This document shows, in pieces, positions 1 through 8,700 of a DNA stretch of 64,000 nt. The stretch is from an uncultured Saprospirales bacterium (GTDB lineage Bacteria > Bacteroidota > Bacteroidia > Chitinophagales > Saprospiraceae), in the NCBI GenBank assembly GCA_937864265.1, contig CALMIR010000079.1, positions 38,732 to 102,731 on the forward strand, written 5' to 3'. Position numbers and translations under genes: made by a program. Within the stretch, counting starts at the first letter, position 1. Each line of letters opens with the position of its first letter. The notes under the pieces were generated by a model. It worked only from the letters and a program-made list of their open reading frames with translations, was not told the origin of the DNA and made no database searches.

Positions 1-1767
1 CCCATGCAGGTAGGCATACCCGATTTCGTATTGATCCAGTTCCTGGGCGACCAGGCGGGTCATACGCTCCCACTGGCTGAATACGACAATTTTTTGATTG
101 GGATCGGCCAAGGCTTCTTCAAAGATGCAGTTCAATTCGTTGATTTTAGTATCAAACCGACTCTTTTGATCCAAGATGAAGGTGCTATCGGCCACCATGC
201 GCATTTGCGACAAGCACAGCATGAGGATGCGCCGATCTTTTTCGCTGAGAAAATGCAAGCGGTGCCATTTGGCAACCAAACGTACCACCGCATCGCCCAA
301 TTCGCGGTGAATGTCCTTCTGTTCCTGCGTCATGGGTACATAAAGCACCTTATCCAGTCGTTTGGGCAGTTGCTTGAGTACCTCTTTTTTTAGCCGCCTA
401 ATCAGGCAGCCATGAAGCTGTTGCCCGATCTCTTTCAAATTTTGATAGCCTACGACCTGCCCATTATCGCCCAGCACCTGATAGCGATCCAAAAAACGAT
501 ATAAGGGCGGCAGCTTATACTGATCTATAAATTGGGTGATGGCGTATAGTTCTTCCAGTTTGTTTTCAATGGGCGTCCCTGTTAATACAAAACAATACGG
601 GGTACGCACTTTTTTCAGTTGGGCAGACACCTTGGTGCGGAAATTTTTAATGCGCTGGGCTTCGTCAATGATGAGCAAATCGGCATCCATGATATTGATC
701 TTTTCCGCGTCATTGGCCATGCTGTTGTAGCTGAGTATATTGAAAAAAGCACTGCCTTCTTTGTAGTGTTGCAGGCGTTTTTGTTGGCTTCCTTCCACCA
801 CCGCCACGGTAGCATCCGTGAATTTATGTATCTCTGTTTTCCATTGATATTTCAGTGAGGTAGGGCAAACTATCAGTACCTTTTGAATGCCCATTTCCCG
901 ACACATCAGTTCGGCTGCGCCAATCGCCTGAATGGTTTTTCCTAATCCCATTTCATCGCCAATGATGCATCGGCCCGCCCTAACAGCAAAATACACCCCT
1001 GTTTTCTGATAAGGGAAAAGGGTGGTTTTCAACAAATGATCGAGATAGGGATCTTCCACACCCTTGGGCAAGGTCCGGTTCAAAATAGCTTGGCGGTTCA
1101 AACGATCGCGTTCTTGCACGATCAAATCATAGGTGTCCGGAAAACAGCGAAATTCAGGCTGAATCCCCTTAGCTTCTTCCAATACAGTTTCAAAATTGGC
1201 GAAGCCTTCGTCGGCCAAAAAGCCCGCTCCGTCAAACCACTTGATGCTCCAGTTTTCAAAAACAGCCTGCTGAACCGATCCGATGTACAGACGGATGCGG
1301 GGCTCCTGCCGATAATCCACGTACAAAAAGGCATGTTCCGGGCGGAAAGGCATCGAAAAGGCTTTTTTCACACCCCGCTTTTTGCTCAAAAAGGATAAAA
1401 CAGCGCTGATGTGTTTGCACAGCCCCAGGCGATTGGTTTTAAAATCCTGGCAAGTACAGGTATTGCCTATACTGGTAATGGTGTTTTCTGCTGGCAAACC
1501 CTGCTTGGGCAATGCCGCGTTGATGTGCACTTCGTAGCTGTTTTTCGTAGCCGGATTCCACACTTTGAAGGTAGAATAAAAAGGGCTGTTGCCCGTATTG
1601 TGGATGTTGAAAGTATTTTCGGCGCCGAATTGCTTCCTGAGGTTGAACTGCCACATATCCAGGCGCATATCTTCCGGCCGCTTGTGGTAAGTAACTCGTT
1701 TTTCTTTTAATGGCTTTTTCTTTTTTAAGGTCTTTTTTCCCTGCTCCTTGCTGTCTTTGGTAGCCAT
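1..1767 (-). CDS. SNF2-family helicase with SWIM zinc finger (3' end outside window)
   Basis: This is an ATP-dependent DNA translocase of the SNF2/RapA class, of which 589 codons are visible. The start is the ATG at 1767 (protein begins MATKDSKEQGKK), and the frame stays open to the left edge, so the C-terminal helicase lobe is cut off. A lysine-rich N-terminus is followed near residues 100-120 by a SWIM zinc finger (CTC, then 11 residues, then CKH). Next come helicase motifs I (DEMGLGKT), Ia, II (IIDEAQ), III (LTGTPIEN) and the start of lobe 2 (VVFSQWERM). DEAQ instead of DEAH and the SWIM finger are typical of bacterial SNF2 proteins, which are thought to remodel protein-DNA complexes during transcription or repair. 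It is transcribed alone, away from the protease-like gene upstream. The family call is firm; the cellular role is unknown. Confidence 0.9.
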   Translation of the reverse strand, partial: MATKDSKEQGKKTLKKKKPLKEKRVTYHKRPEDMRLDMWQFNLRKQFGAENTFNIHNTGNSPFYSTFKVWNPATKNSYEVHINAALPKQGLPAENTITSIGNTCTCQDFKTNRLGLCKHISAVLSFLSKKRGVKKAFSMPFRPEHAFLYVDYRQEPRIRLYIGSVQQAVFENWSIKWFDGAGFLADEGFANFETVLEEAKGIQPEFRCFPDTYDLIVQERDRLNRQAILNRTLPKGVEDPYLDHLLKTTLFPYQKTGVYFAVRAGRCIIGDEMGLGKTIQAIGAAELMCREMGIQKVLIVCPTSLKYQWKTEIHKFTDATVAVVEGSQQKRLQHYKEGSAFFNILSYNSMANDAEKINIMDADLLIIDEAQRIKNFRTKVSAQLKKVRTPYCFVLTGTPIENKLEELYAITQFIDQYKLPPLYRFLDRYQVLGDNGQVVGYQNLKEIGQQLHGCLIRRLKKEVLKQLPKRLDKVLYVPMTQEQKDIHRELGDAVVRLVAKWHRLHFLSEKDRRILMLCLSQMRMVADSTFILDQKSRFDTKINELNCIFEEALADPNQKIVVFSQWERMTRLVAQELDQYEIGYAYLHG

Positions 1768-1853
1768 AGCGCTCTTTTTCTTTGTTGTTGAACAAATTTA
1801 GAGCTTTATGCCAAAGCCAAGCGAAATGCAGCGCACTAATTTTGAAAATTCAT

Positions 1854-1886
1854 CGCCAACTGGCTTTTGGCTTAAACCAGTTGGCG
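1854..1886 (-). terminator. Hairpin downstream of the aspartic-protease-like gene
   Basis: A perfect 10-bp inverted repeat (CGCCAACTGG / CCAGTTGGCG, 13-nt loop) lies 22 bases past the stop codon of the 1909-2766 gene on its own strand. An A/T-rich stretch follows, without a strict U run. It is probably a transcription terminator that separates this gene from the SNF2 helicase. Confidence 0.55.
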
Positions 1887-1908
1887 AATATCCTTTAATT
1901 AGAATGAG

Positions 1909-2766
1909 CTAAATATTCCGGTAAGGAATTTCCTCCCCGTGCTTCCAGAAGTGAACCGTTTTTGTTTTATAATTGATGGCAAAACGGTATTGCATCAAGA
2001 AGGACATCCCCAGCAGGCCATCCACTTTTCCCAGTTCTTGCGCCTTTAAGTCTTCCAGCGAAAAAGTCACTTGCTCGAAAGCTGTGTCGCCGCTTTCAAG
2101 CTGGTGAATGCGGATGCGGGGGGCAGAGTCATCCTCTGCGTTTTGGGTCAAATCCTTGTAACTGGTAGCAGCCAGCTTGGCCTTACATTGATCTCTTAAA
2201 ATACTGTAACTTTTTCCAGTGTCCAATCCCAAAACCAGCTCCTGCCCTTCTACCTGTAAATTGATGATAGGCATTTGCCCGTACAATTTAAAATTCAGAC
2301 TAAACAAAGGTTTGCCCAACTCATGCACCCAACTATCCTTAGGCGTATAAAGCAGAATTACTTGGTTGCGCGAATCGAACATCACCTCGTAGTATTGCAA
2401 AAGTTCGTACCCGATAATGCCCCAAATGGGGCGTTCTGATACCGTTTCTAGGTGGGTCATATCCATGGCTATAACGTCCATCTGCTGACGTTCTATACCT
2501 CCCCAACTAAAATGGTTGACGTGTACAGGTATCCCATTTCTTGCCTGAGAATTCCATTCCAATCCGCTCACTTTGGTCGAATTGAGCATGATCTCCGGTA
2601 AGCCTGTATTGAGTATAAAATTGCCCGGATCACCATTGACACTGGCCTGTACTACTACTAGTCCATTGACCAGTTCAAAGGGTATTTTCTGGAAAGTTGT
2701 TTTTTGGGCTTTTAAAGCAGCCACGCTGAGCAAACAGCTAAAAATCAATAAGGTAGTCCCTTTCAT
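1909..2766 (-). CDS. Secreted retropepsin-like aspartic protease homologue, first catalytic Asp replaced
   Basis: This 285-aa protein has an N-terminal signal peptide (MKGTTLLIFSCLLSVAALKA) and the two-lobe layout of pepsin/retropepsin-like proteins of Bacteroidota. Lobe 1 has FILNTGLPEIML where a DTG triad is expected and ends GIIGYELLQYY. Lobe 2 has a normal LVLGLDTG and ends GLLGMSFLMQY. Each lobe therefore keeps the closing hydrophobic-Gly loop, but only lobe 2 keeps the catalytic Asp; lobe 1 has Asn. Since the active site needs two Asp residues, one from each lobe, the enzyme may be inactive or may dimerise through lobe 2. It sits alone, with a hairpin behind it. Family placement is good; activity is uncertain. 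Confidence 0.7.
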   Translation of the reverse strand: MKGTTLLIFSCLLSVAALKAQKTTFQKIPFELVNGLVVVQASVNGDPGNFILNTGLPEIMLNSTKVSGLEWNSQARNGIPVHVNHFSWGGIERQQMDVIAMDMTHLETVSERPIWGIIGYELLQYYEVMFDSRNQVILLYTPKDSWVHELGKPLFSLNFKLYGQMPIINLQVEGQELVLGLDTGKSYSILRDQCKAKLAATSYKDLTQNAEDDSAPRIRIHQLESGDTAFEQVTFSLEDLKAQELGKVDGLLGMSFLMQYRFAINYKTKTVHFWKHGEEIPYRNI

Positions 2767-3092
2767 CTCTTTTCTTTTTTAAAAATTAAACCATCAAAAA
2801 CCGAAGACTACCCCGCCCTGCGGGATCATTTGTCGCAATCAGATCTTTATCTGATGCGTATTTGGTGTTTTGGTTTTAGGGGTTGTGTTTTTTGTAAAGG
2901 GCATGTTCCCTATATTACTTTAAATTAACACAAAGTTTACATTAAATTAACATAAGATGCAAGTTTTAGATTCAATTTTTAAAAAAAAATTTCATGCTTG
3001 CGGCTAAATGGCATTAATTTGAGCGCTTATGTTGGCTCAATCATGCTGCAAATGCCCATTTTTGCTACATTTGGAAATTCAGAAATAGCTCC
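2767..3092. other. AT-rich divergent intergenic region
   Basis: This 326-bp gap separates the divergent protease-like and methyltransferase genes. It has long A/T runs and a short CCCGC/GCGGG palindrome near 2810. A TAnnTTTG-type box (TACATTTG, 3066-3073) lies 20 bp before the methyltransferase start, but no clear TTG box is found 17-23 bp further upstream. No coding frame or RNA gene is visible. Confidence 0.4.
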
Positions 3093-4124
3093 ATGAAGAC
3101 TTCCGCTAAGCGAGAGAACCTTGTAAAAAAACTGCGCAGCATCGCGGCTGTGTTGTTGGACAAGCACCTGGATGATGCCCGGCTACAGAGCGCCTGCTCT
3201 GATTTCAAATCGCTGCTGCTAACCATAACCGGCCTGAGTATGGATGACTCGGCAGGTAGGGCGGACATCATTCTGGAAAATGGCAAAGCACTTGGCACCG
3301 TATGGGCAGCCACCTGTATTGACGATTTCATCAGAACCAAACGATTCGTCAGTGGCTTGGCAAAGGCTATAAAGTCACAAGAAAAGTTTGGTCGAAAACC
3401 CATTCATATTTTGTATGCCGGATGTGGGCCATTTGCCACCTTAGCCCTGCCTATTATGCTGCATTTTTCCGCAGCAGACGTTCAATTCTCCTTATTGGAA
3501 ATCAATCCCCTCAGTTTTGAAAAAGTAAAAAAAGTAATTGCTACACTCGGCTTAGAGCCGTACTTGAAGCGCGTGGAGTTGGTTGATGCAAGCACTTACC
3601 GCATTCCCAAAGACGAGGCCGTTGACATTTTGTTGAGCGAAACCATGCAACGGGCCTTGAGCGAGGAACCACAAGTACCCATTGTACTCAACTTATGGCG
3701 TCAGTTAAGTCAGGAAGCCTTGCTCATTCCTGAAAGCATCTGCCTGGAATTGAGCATTTTAAAACCCAATCATTCGGAAGCGGTACCGCAAATGAGGCCT
3801 TCCATCTCTCTGGGAACAATCGCCACCCTTAGTGCTGAGGAGATAATCCAAAGCAACCTGATTCAGCAGTGGGAAAACGGGCAAACGCGGTTCTGGGAAA
3901 ATACATTTCAGTTGAGCGAAGCCGACATAAAGCCTCCTGGGCAATTGGCTGTACTGACCGAAATCCGGGTTTTTGGCGAAGAGCGGATTACCTTCAACCA
4001 AAGCGGTCTGACCACCCCATTGATCCTCTCGGATTTGTCCGCTTTCGCGCCACAAGGCTTGTGCCTCAAATGCTGGTATGAAATCGGAAATATGCCCGGA
4101 CTTCATTATACCTTCATGCCTTGA
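3093..4124 (+). CDS. Class I SAM-dependent methyltransferase-like protein
   Basis: This 343-aa cytoplasmic protein has no signal peptide. A Rossmann-type SAM-binding core lies in the middle: ILYAGCGPFATLALP (motif I, residues about 105-120), an acidic strand end (SLLEINPLSFEKV), and DILLSETMQRAL, which resembles the SE(x)M double-E region of protein-arginine methyltransferases. The N-terminal 100 residues are helical and the C-terminal third is likely beta-rich. The substrate cannot be read from the sequence. It lies 30 bp before a secreted fucosidase gene and may be co-transcribed, but no functional link is obvious. Start: the ATG at 3093, behind an AT-rich leader. Confidence 0.6.
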   Translation: MKTSAKRENLVKKLRSIAAVLLDKHLDDARLQSACSDFKSLLLTITGLSMDDSAGRADIILENGKALGTVWAATCIDDFIRTKRFVSGLAKAIKSQEKFGRKPIHILYAGCGPFATLALPIMLHFSAADVQFSLLEINPLSFEKVKKVIATLGLEPYLKRVELVDASTYRIPKDEAVDILLSETMQRALSEEPQVPIVLNLWRQLSQEALLIPESICLELSILKPNHSEAVPQMRPSISLGTIATLSAEEIIQSNLIQQWENGQTRFWENTFQLSEADIKPPGQLAVLTEIRVFGEERITFNQSGLTTPLILSDLSAFAPQGLCLKCWYEIGNMPGLHYTFMP

Positions 4125-4154
4125 ATGGCTTCTTATCATTAAATACACCAAAAC

Positions 4155-5642
4155 ATGAAAAACTACTGTTTATTCCTCCTTGCTTGTTGTATGATCCCGC
4201 TCCTGGGCACTAGCCAGGCCATCCACGAAGAGGAGCGCTATGTAATGGAAACAGATCCGCTGGTCTGGCAAAAGCTGGAAGCTTGGCAAGACCTCAAATT
4301 CGGCTTGCTCATGCATTGGGGGGCTTACAGCCAATGGGGAATTGTAGAGTCTTGGTCGCTATGCCCGGAAGACTACGGCTGGTGCGAGCGCAAGAAAGGG
4401 CAAAATCCGCAAAATTACTTCGCCTACAAAGCGGAATACGAGGCCCTTCCCACCACCTTCAATCCCACACAGTTCGAACCAGAAAAATGGGCGGACGCGG
4501 CCAAAGCGGCTGGCATGCGCTACGTCGTATTTACCACCAAGCACCACGATGGCTTCTGCATGTTCAATACCCAATATACCGATTATAAAATCACGGGTTC
4601 GCAAAGCCCTTTCCGCCAACACCCCCAAGCCGACGTAACGCGAGCTATTTTTGACGCTTTCCGCGCACAAGGCCTTTGGACGGGGGCCTATTTTTCCAAA
4701 CCCGATTGGCACAGCGAATACTACTGGGATCCCTATTTCCCGCCTCTTGACCGAAATGTCAATTACGATCCCAAACTATATCCTGAAAAATGGGAAAATT
4801 TTGTTCAGTTCACCCATAATCAATTGCTGGAATTGGCTAGTAATTATGGCTCGCTCGACATCCTGTGGCTCGATGGCGGCTGGGTGCAAAAACGCTCAAC
4901 AGAGAATATCATGCAGGGCTATGAAGAAAAGTTTCAGGAGGCAGGCACCACCGGCTTCATCAAGCATCGCATGGTAGATCAAGACATCCGCATGGACGAA
5001 ATAGTGGCCAAGCTGCGCCAAAAACAACCCGGATTGATCGTAGTGGATCGCGCCGTGTATGGCAAAAACCAAAACTACCTGACTCCGGAAAACCGGGTGC
5101 CGGAACAATCGCTCCCCTACCCCTGGGAATCTTGTATCATATCGGGCGGTGGCTGGGCGCATACGCCCGATGCGCAATACATGAGCGGTCGCGAAGGCAT
5201 TCATCTGCTGGTGGACATCGTGGCAAAGGGTGGCAACCTGCTGCTCAACATCGCCCCTACCCCGGAAGGCACCTGGCAAGCAGGTGCTTATGAACTGTTG
5301 AAAGCTTATGCCGATTGGATGCAAGTCAACGGTTCGGCCATTTACAATAGCCGGGCTATCGCTCCATTTAAAGCAGGTAAAATAGCTATGGTGCAACACC
5401 AAGATGGCAGTATGGCTTTTTTCTACTTGGCGGACGAAGGGGAAAATACCCTGCCTGCGGAAATCCGTATCCCGGCATTTCAGCCCAGTTCCAATGCCCA
5501 AGTCAGCCTATTGGGTACAAGCGAGTCCTTGAAATGGGAAAAAGACGGAGAAGGCTTCCGGGTGAAAATTCCCAAAAAATGGCAGAGCAACCCGCCTTGC
5601 CGCTATGCTTGGACAATAAAGGTGTCGGAGGTGCTTAAATAA
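4155..5642 (+). CDS. Secreted alpha-L-fucosidase, GH29 family
   Basis: This 495-aa exported glycosidase hydrolyses terminal alpha-L-fucose. After the signal peptide (MKNYCLFLLACCMIPLLGTSQA) come family marks: KFGLLMHWGAYSQWG near residue 50, the YVVFTTKHHDGFCMF block near 130, and SLDILWLDGGWV, where D240 is the expected catalytic nucleophile. GGNLLLNIAPTPEG then marks the end of the barrel, followed by a C-terminal beta domain. Length is normal for GH29. An inverted repeat follows the gene and ends transcription before the convergent giant gene. It probably works in the periplasm or outside the cell on algal or host fucosylated glycans. Confidence 0.92.
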   Translation: MKNYCLFLLACCMIPLLGTSQAIHEEERYVMETDPLVWQKLEAWQDLKFGLLMHWGAYSQWGIVESWSLCPEDYGWCERKKGQNPQNYFAYKAEYEALPTTFNPTQFEPEKWADAAKAAGMRYVVFTTKHHDGFCMFNTQYTDYKITGSQSPFRQHPQADVTRAIFDAFRAQGLWTGAYFSKPDWHSEYYWDPYFPPLDRNVNYDPKLYPEKWENFVQFTHNQLLELASNYGSLDILWLDGGWVQKRSTENIMQGYEEKFQEAGTTGFIKHRMVDQDIRMDEIVAKLRQKQPGLIVVDRAVYGKNQNYLTPENRVPEQSLPYPWESCIISGGGWAHTPDAQYMSGREGIHLLVDIVAKGGNLLLNIAPTPEGTWQAGAYELLKAYADWMQVNGSAIYNSRAIAPFKAGKIAMVQHQDGSMAFFYLADEGENTLPAEIRIPAFQPSSNAQVSLLGTSESLKWEKDGEGFRVKIPKKWQSNPPCRYAWTIKVSEVLK

Positions 5643-5683
5643 AGGCGCGTTTGATGGCCTCAAAGGAATATTCCAAAAATAAA

Positions 5684-5718
5684 AAACCTGCCAGCAGGTC
5701 AAGCTAGCTGGCAGGTTT
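5684..5718. terminator. Bidirectional terminator hairpin
   Basis: A perfect 12-bp stem (AAACCTGCCAGC / GCTGGCAGGTTT) with an 11-nt loop lies between the convergent fucosidase and MACPF-like genes. The A/T ends on both sides let it act as a terminator in either direction. Confidence 0.8.
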
Positions 5719-5740
5719 GGTATTGGGTAAAAACTATGGC

Positions 5741-8700
5741 TTAATCATCAGAAGACACATTCAAAGTGCCGAAGATGATCATATCGCCCGGTGCGTAGGC
5801 AGAGGTCAGGTCGATCAAATTGCCTGCCGGAAATAGAATACTCTCCAGCGCAAACAAGGAAACCGAACCGAACTGAATACTAGTAGAATTCGTAATAGGC
5901 CCAGGCAGATCGGATGCAGCAAAGGAATTGAGTTCATCCTGAATGCGCGATTTAGCCTTGCCCGTACACATGCCGCTGATGCTCGTCACCGTCAGGGTTG
6001 GCGTGATCTGGGCCGTATTTGGATTCAACTGAACCGTTTGTGTCTTTCCGCTTCCCGACAAGGCAAAAGGTACGCCAAAGCCAACCACAATATTGGTGTC
6101 CATGTGGGCAGAATTCCAATGGGTCCATTTGGCACGGTACATCGTTGTGGTGGTAGTTTGAACAGAAAAATCCTGGTTGTTGTGTGCTTCGTTGTAGCTG
6201 GCGCTCATCATACCCGCTGATGTACCTTTAAAGGTCATACCCGTAAAATCAATGGTCACTGCATTACTGGAAGAGCTTACCCGCCAGTGATCGCCAGGAG
6301 GAACATTGATGGTAATCGCCCCTCCGGTTAGCTGGCCGTAATAAGCACTGGCCGGGCCAGTTGCACCCGGTGACGGAGCTACGGCAGTCACCGCAAACCC
6401 GTTGGGGTTGTTGGCTGCCTGGTAGCTTTTTACAAAAATATCCTGGTACAAAATCTTGGTATTGATCATCAGGCTCACATCCTGCCCATCCGGGATGGGG
6501 TTGGGTACCAGCGTGGAAGGATTGTTCAACAAACCATCACTGCCTGTGGCAATGAATATTTGCAATACAGCAGGCCCATTATTAGGCGTCAGGGTATTGA
6601 AAGTAAAAGTATTGGGCGTCAGCGAGGGCAATAGCTGGCCGCTGAGATTGGTCAAGTCAATGATATTGATGGTAAAAGCGATGTTGTTGTTGGCCATCCA
6701 TTGTTCAATACCGATCGGAAAATACTGGTTATTGCCACTGATCGTGATATTGCTGGTGTTGAAAGCCCCTTTTGCCAGGTTGAGGATCACGCTCATTTGA
6801 GAGTTAGAAGAAGAACCGCCATTGACTACACCAGAAAGCTTATCCAAAGCAACCGAAGCATTGAGGTATTGGGGTGGAGATACCGGGGTCGGATTCGTTG
6901 AAGTAGGTGGTTGATCTATCCAAAAAATCGCATTATTGTTTACCAAAATGGAAATCAAGTCTGCGCAAGCACCCGCGAAGGAAACCCCATTTCCACCTAC
7001 CGTATTGACCAGGCTATTCAGCCCACTGACGTAGGCAGCAGGGATTTGGTTGCTGCTCAACAAGCTTTTGATAATTGAAATATTCACACCCCCATAACCA
7101 TAAAACAGTTTCTCCACCTGCATGGTCAGGGCTACGTTGGTGGTATTGTTGGATTGGAACTGTATTTCAGGCGCACCCAAATCCATTGCAAACTGCGTGA
7201 TGGTAGAATTGCCCCCTGCTTTTTCCACTGATGAAAAGAAAGTGGTCAAAGGGATATTGTCCGTAAAATTGGTACCCGCGTGGTTGTTGCTGGTCCATTG
7301 ATTGGCCAGTATTTGGTTCACCTTCGATTCCGTCAGGTTGAAAACAGCATCCCAGCCATTCATGATGGTTCCCCCATTGTACATCGCCGACAGGATTTCC
7401 GCTTCAGTTGGTGGTGCTGGCGCAGCAGCATCCAATGCCAATACCTTAAATTTGGCGGTATTGATGGCTTCTTCACTCATTCCGGCATCGACCATCCGCC
7501 GAATATTGGGTGGCAAATACCACATACCGTACAAGCTTAAAGTGATATCCACCGTTGTAGCACCGCCAAAGTCAATGCCCGCATTAAAGGAAACATCCGG
7601 TATGGCAATACGCCACTGGGAAAAGGGGGTGATGGGTGAAATGTTCGGCCCAAAAGGCAGATTACCCGTTGCAGGGCCGCTAGGACATGGCCCGGATTGC
7701 CCGGTCTGGCAAGTCAGGAATAGAAAATCAAAAAAGCGGGATGGCGTATGGAAAGTCATCACATTGCCATCTTTGTTGCGATCCCAGAATGGATGGCCGT
7801 CATAAGACAAATCAATCTGGTATTTACCACTACCGGTTGACTTAACACCGGAAATATCGGCCACTACCTGATCGACCCGAACCAAATCGAAGCCTGCAAA
7901 TTCAGAAGCAGACAGCGGTATCGTAAAAGCGAAAGAATTGCCGTTGAGCAAAGACATGACCGGAACGCCTTTCACGACATACTGAACAGGCTGATTGCCC
8001 GGATTGAATGGATGGAAATAGGAAGAATTGTTCGCTATGCCCGCCAAGATATTCGCATTTTCAGCGACGATCACTTGAGACAAGCTCACCAAATCAAAAT
8101 CGGTAATAGAAACAGGTTGTGATTCTGGATACTCGTATTGGATCGCGCTGTTTTGGAGCATCAATATCCTGGCCAACATGGCCCCCATCCTTTTTTGGCT
8201 GGACAAAAGCGTGCTGGTCAAGCCCATCAAATCAACGGTAGCAGGATCAACACTGCCACCGCCGTTTGTGCTGGTGGTGCGGGTCGTTTGGCCATCGGAC
8301 TGGGACTGGCATTTAAACGGCAGTTTTCCAAAATTGGCCGCCTGCTGCTGGCTCAATTGCTGGCGTTTCTGGTTCAGGTAAATTTCTGTTACCAGTTGCT
8401 GCAACTGCGCCTGAGCCGTCACTAAGGCTTGCCCGCGAATGGTCAAGATATTGAACCCATTGATCAAGTTATTTTTAGCCACCGTCACGCCGTTATCGTT
8501 GATGCCGGCCAATTGATTGTTGATCGAAGTGTTAAAGTTGGCGCTGAATTCCTGCCACTGCTCAGACGACATGGTAGAAACGCCGTTTGGCCCCAGCAAA
8601 TGCAGGGTATTGATGGCATCTTGGATATTGCCGAGCGACTGATCCATATTTTCAAAGGTCTGAATGGCTTTGATCAGTTTTTGCAAATCCTGAGCCACCG

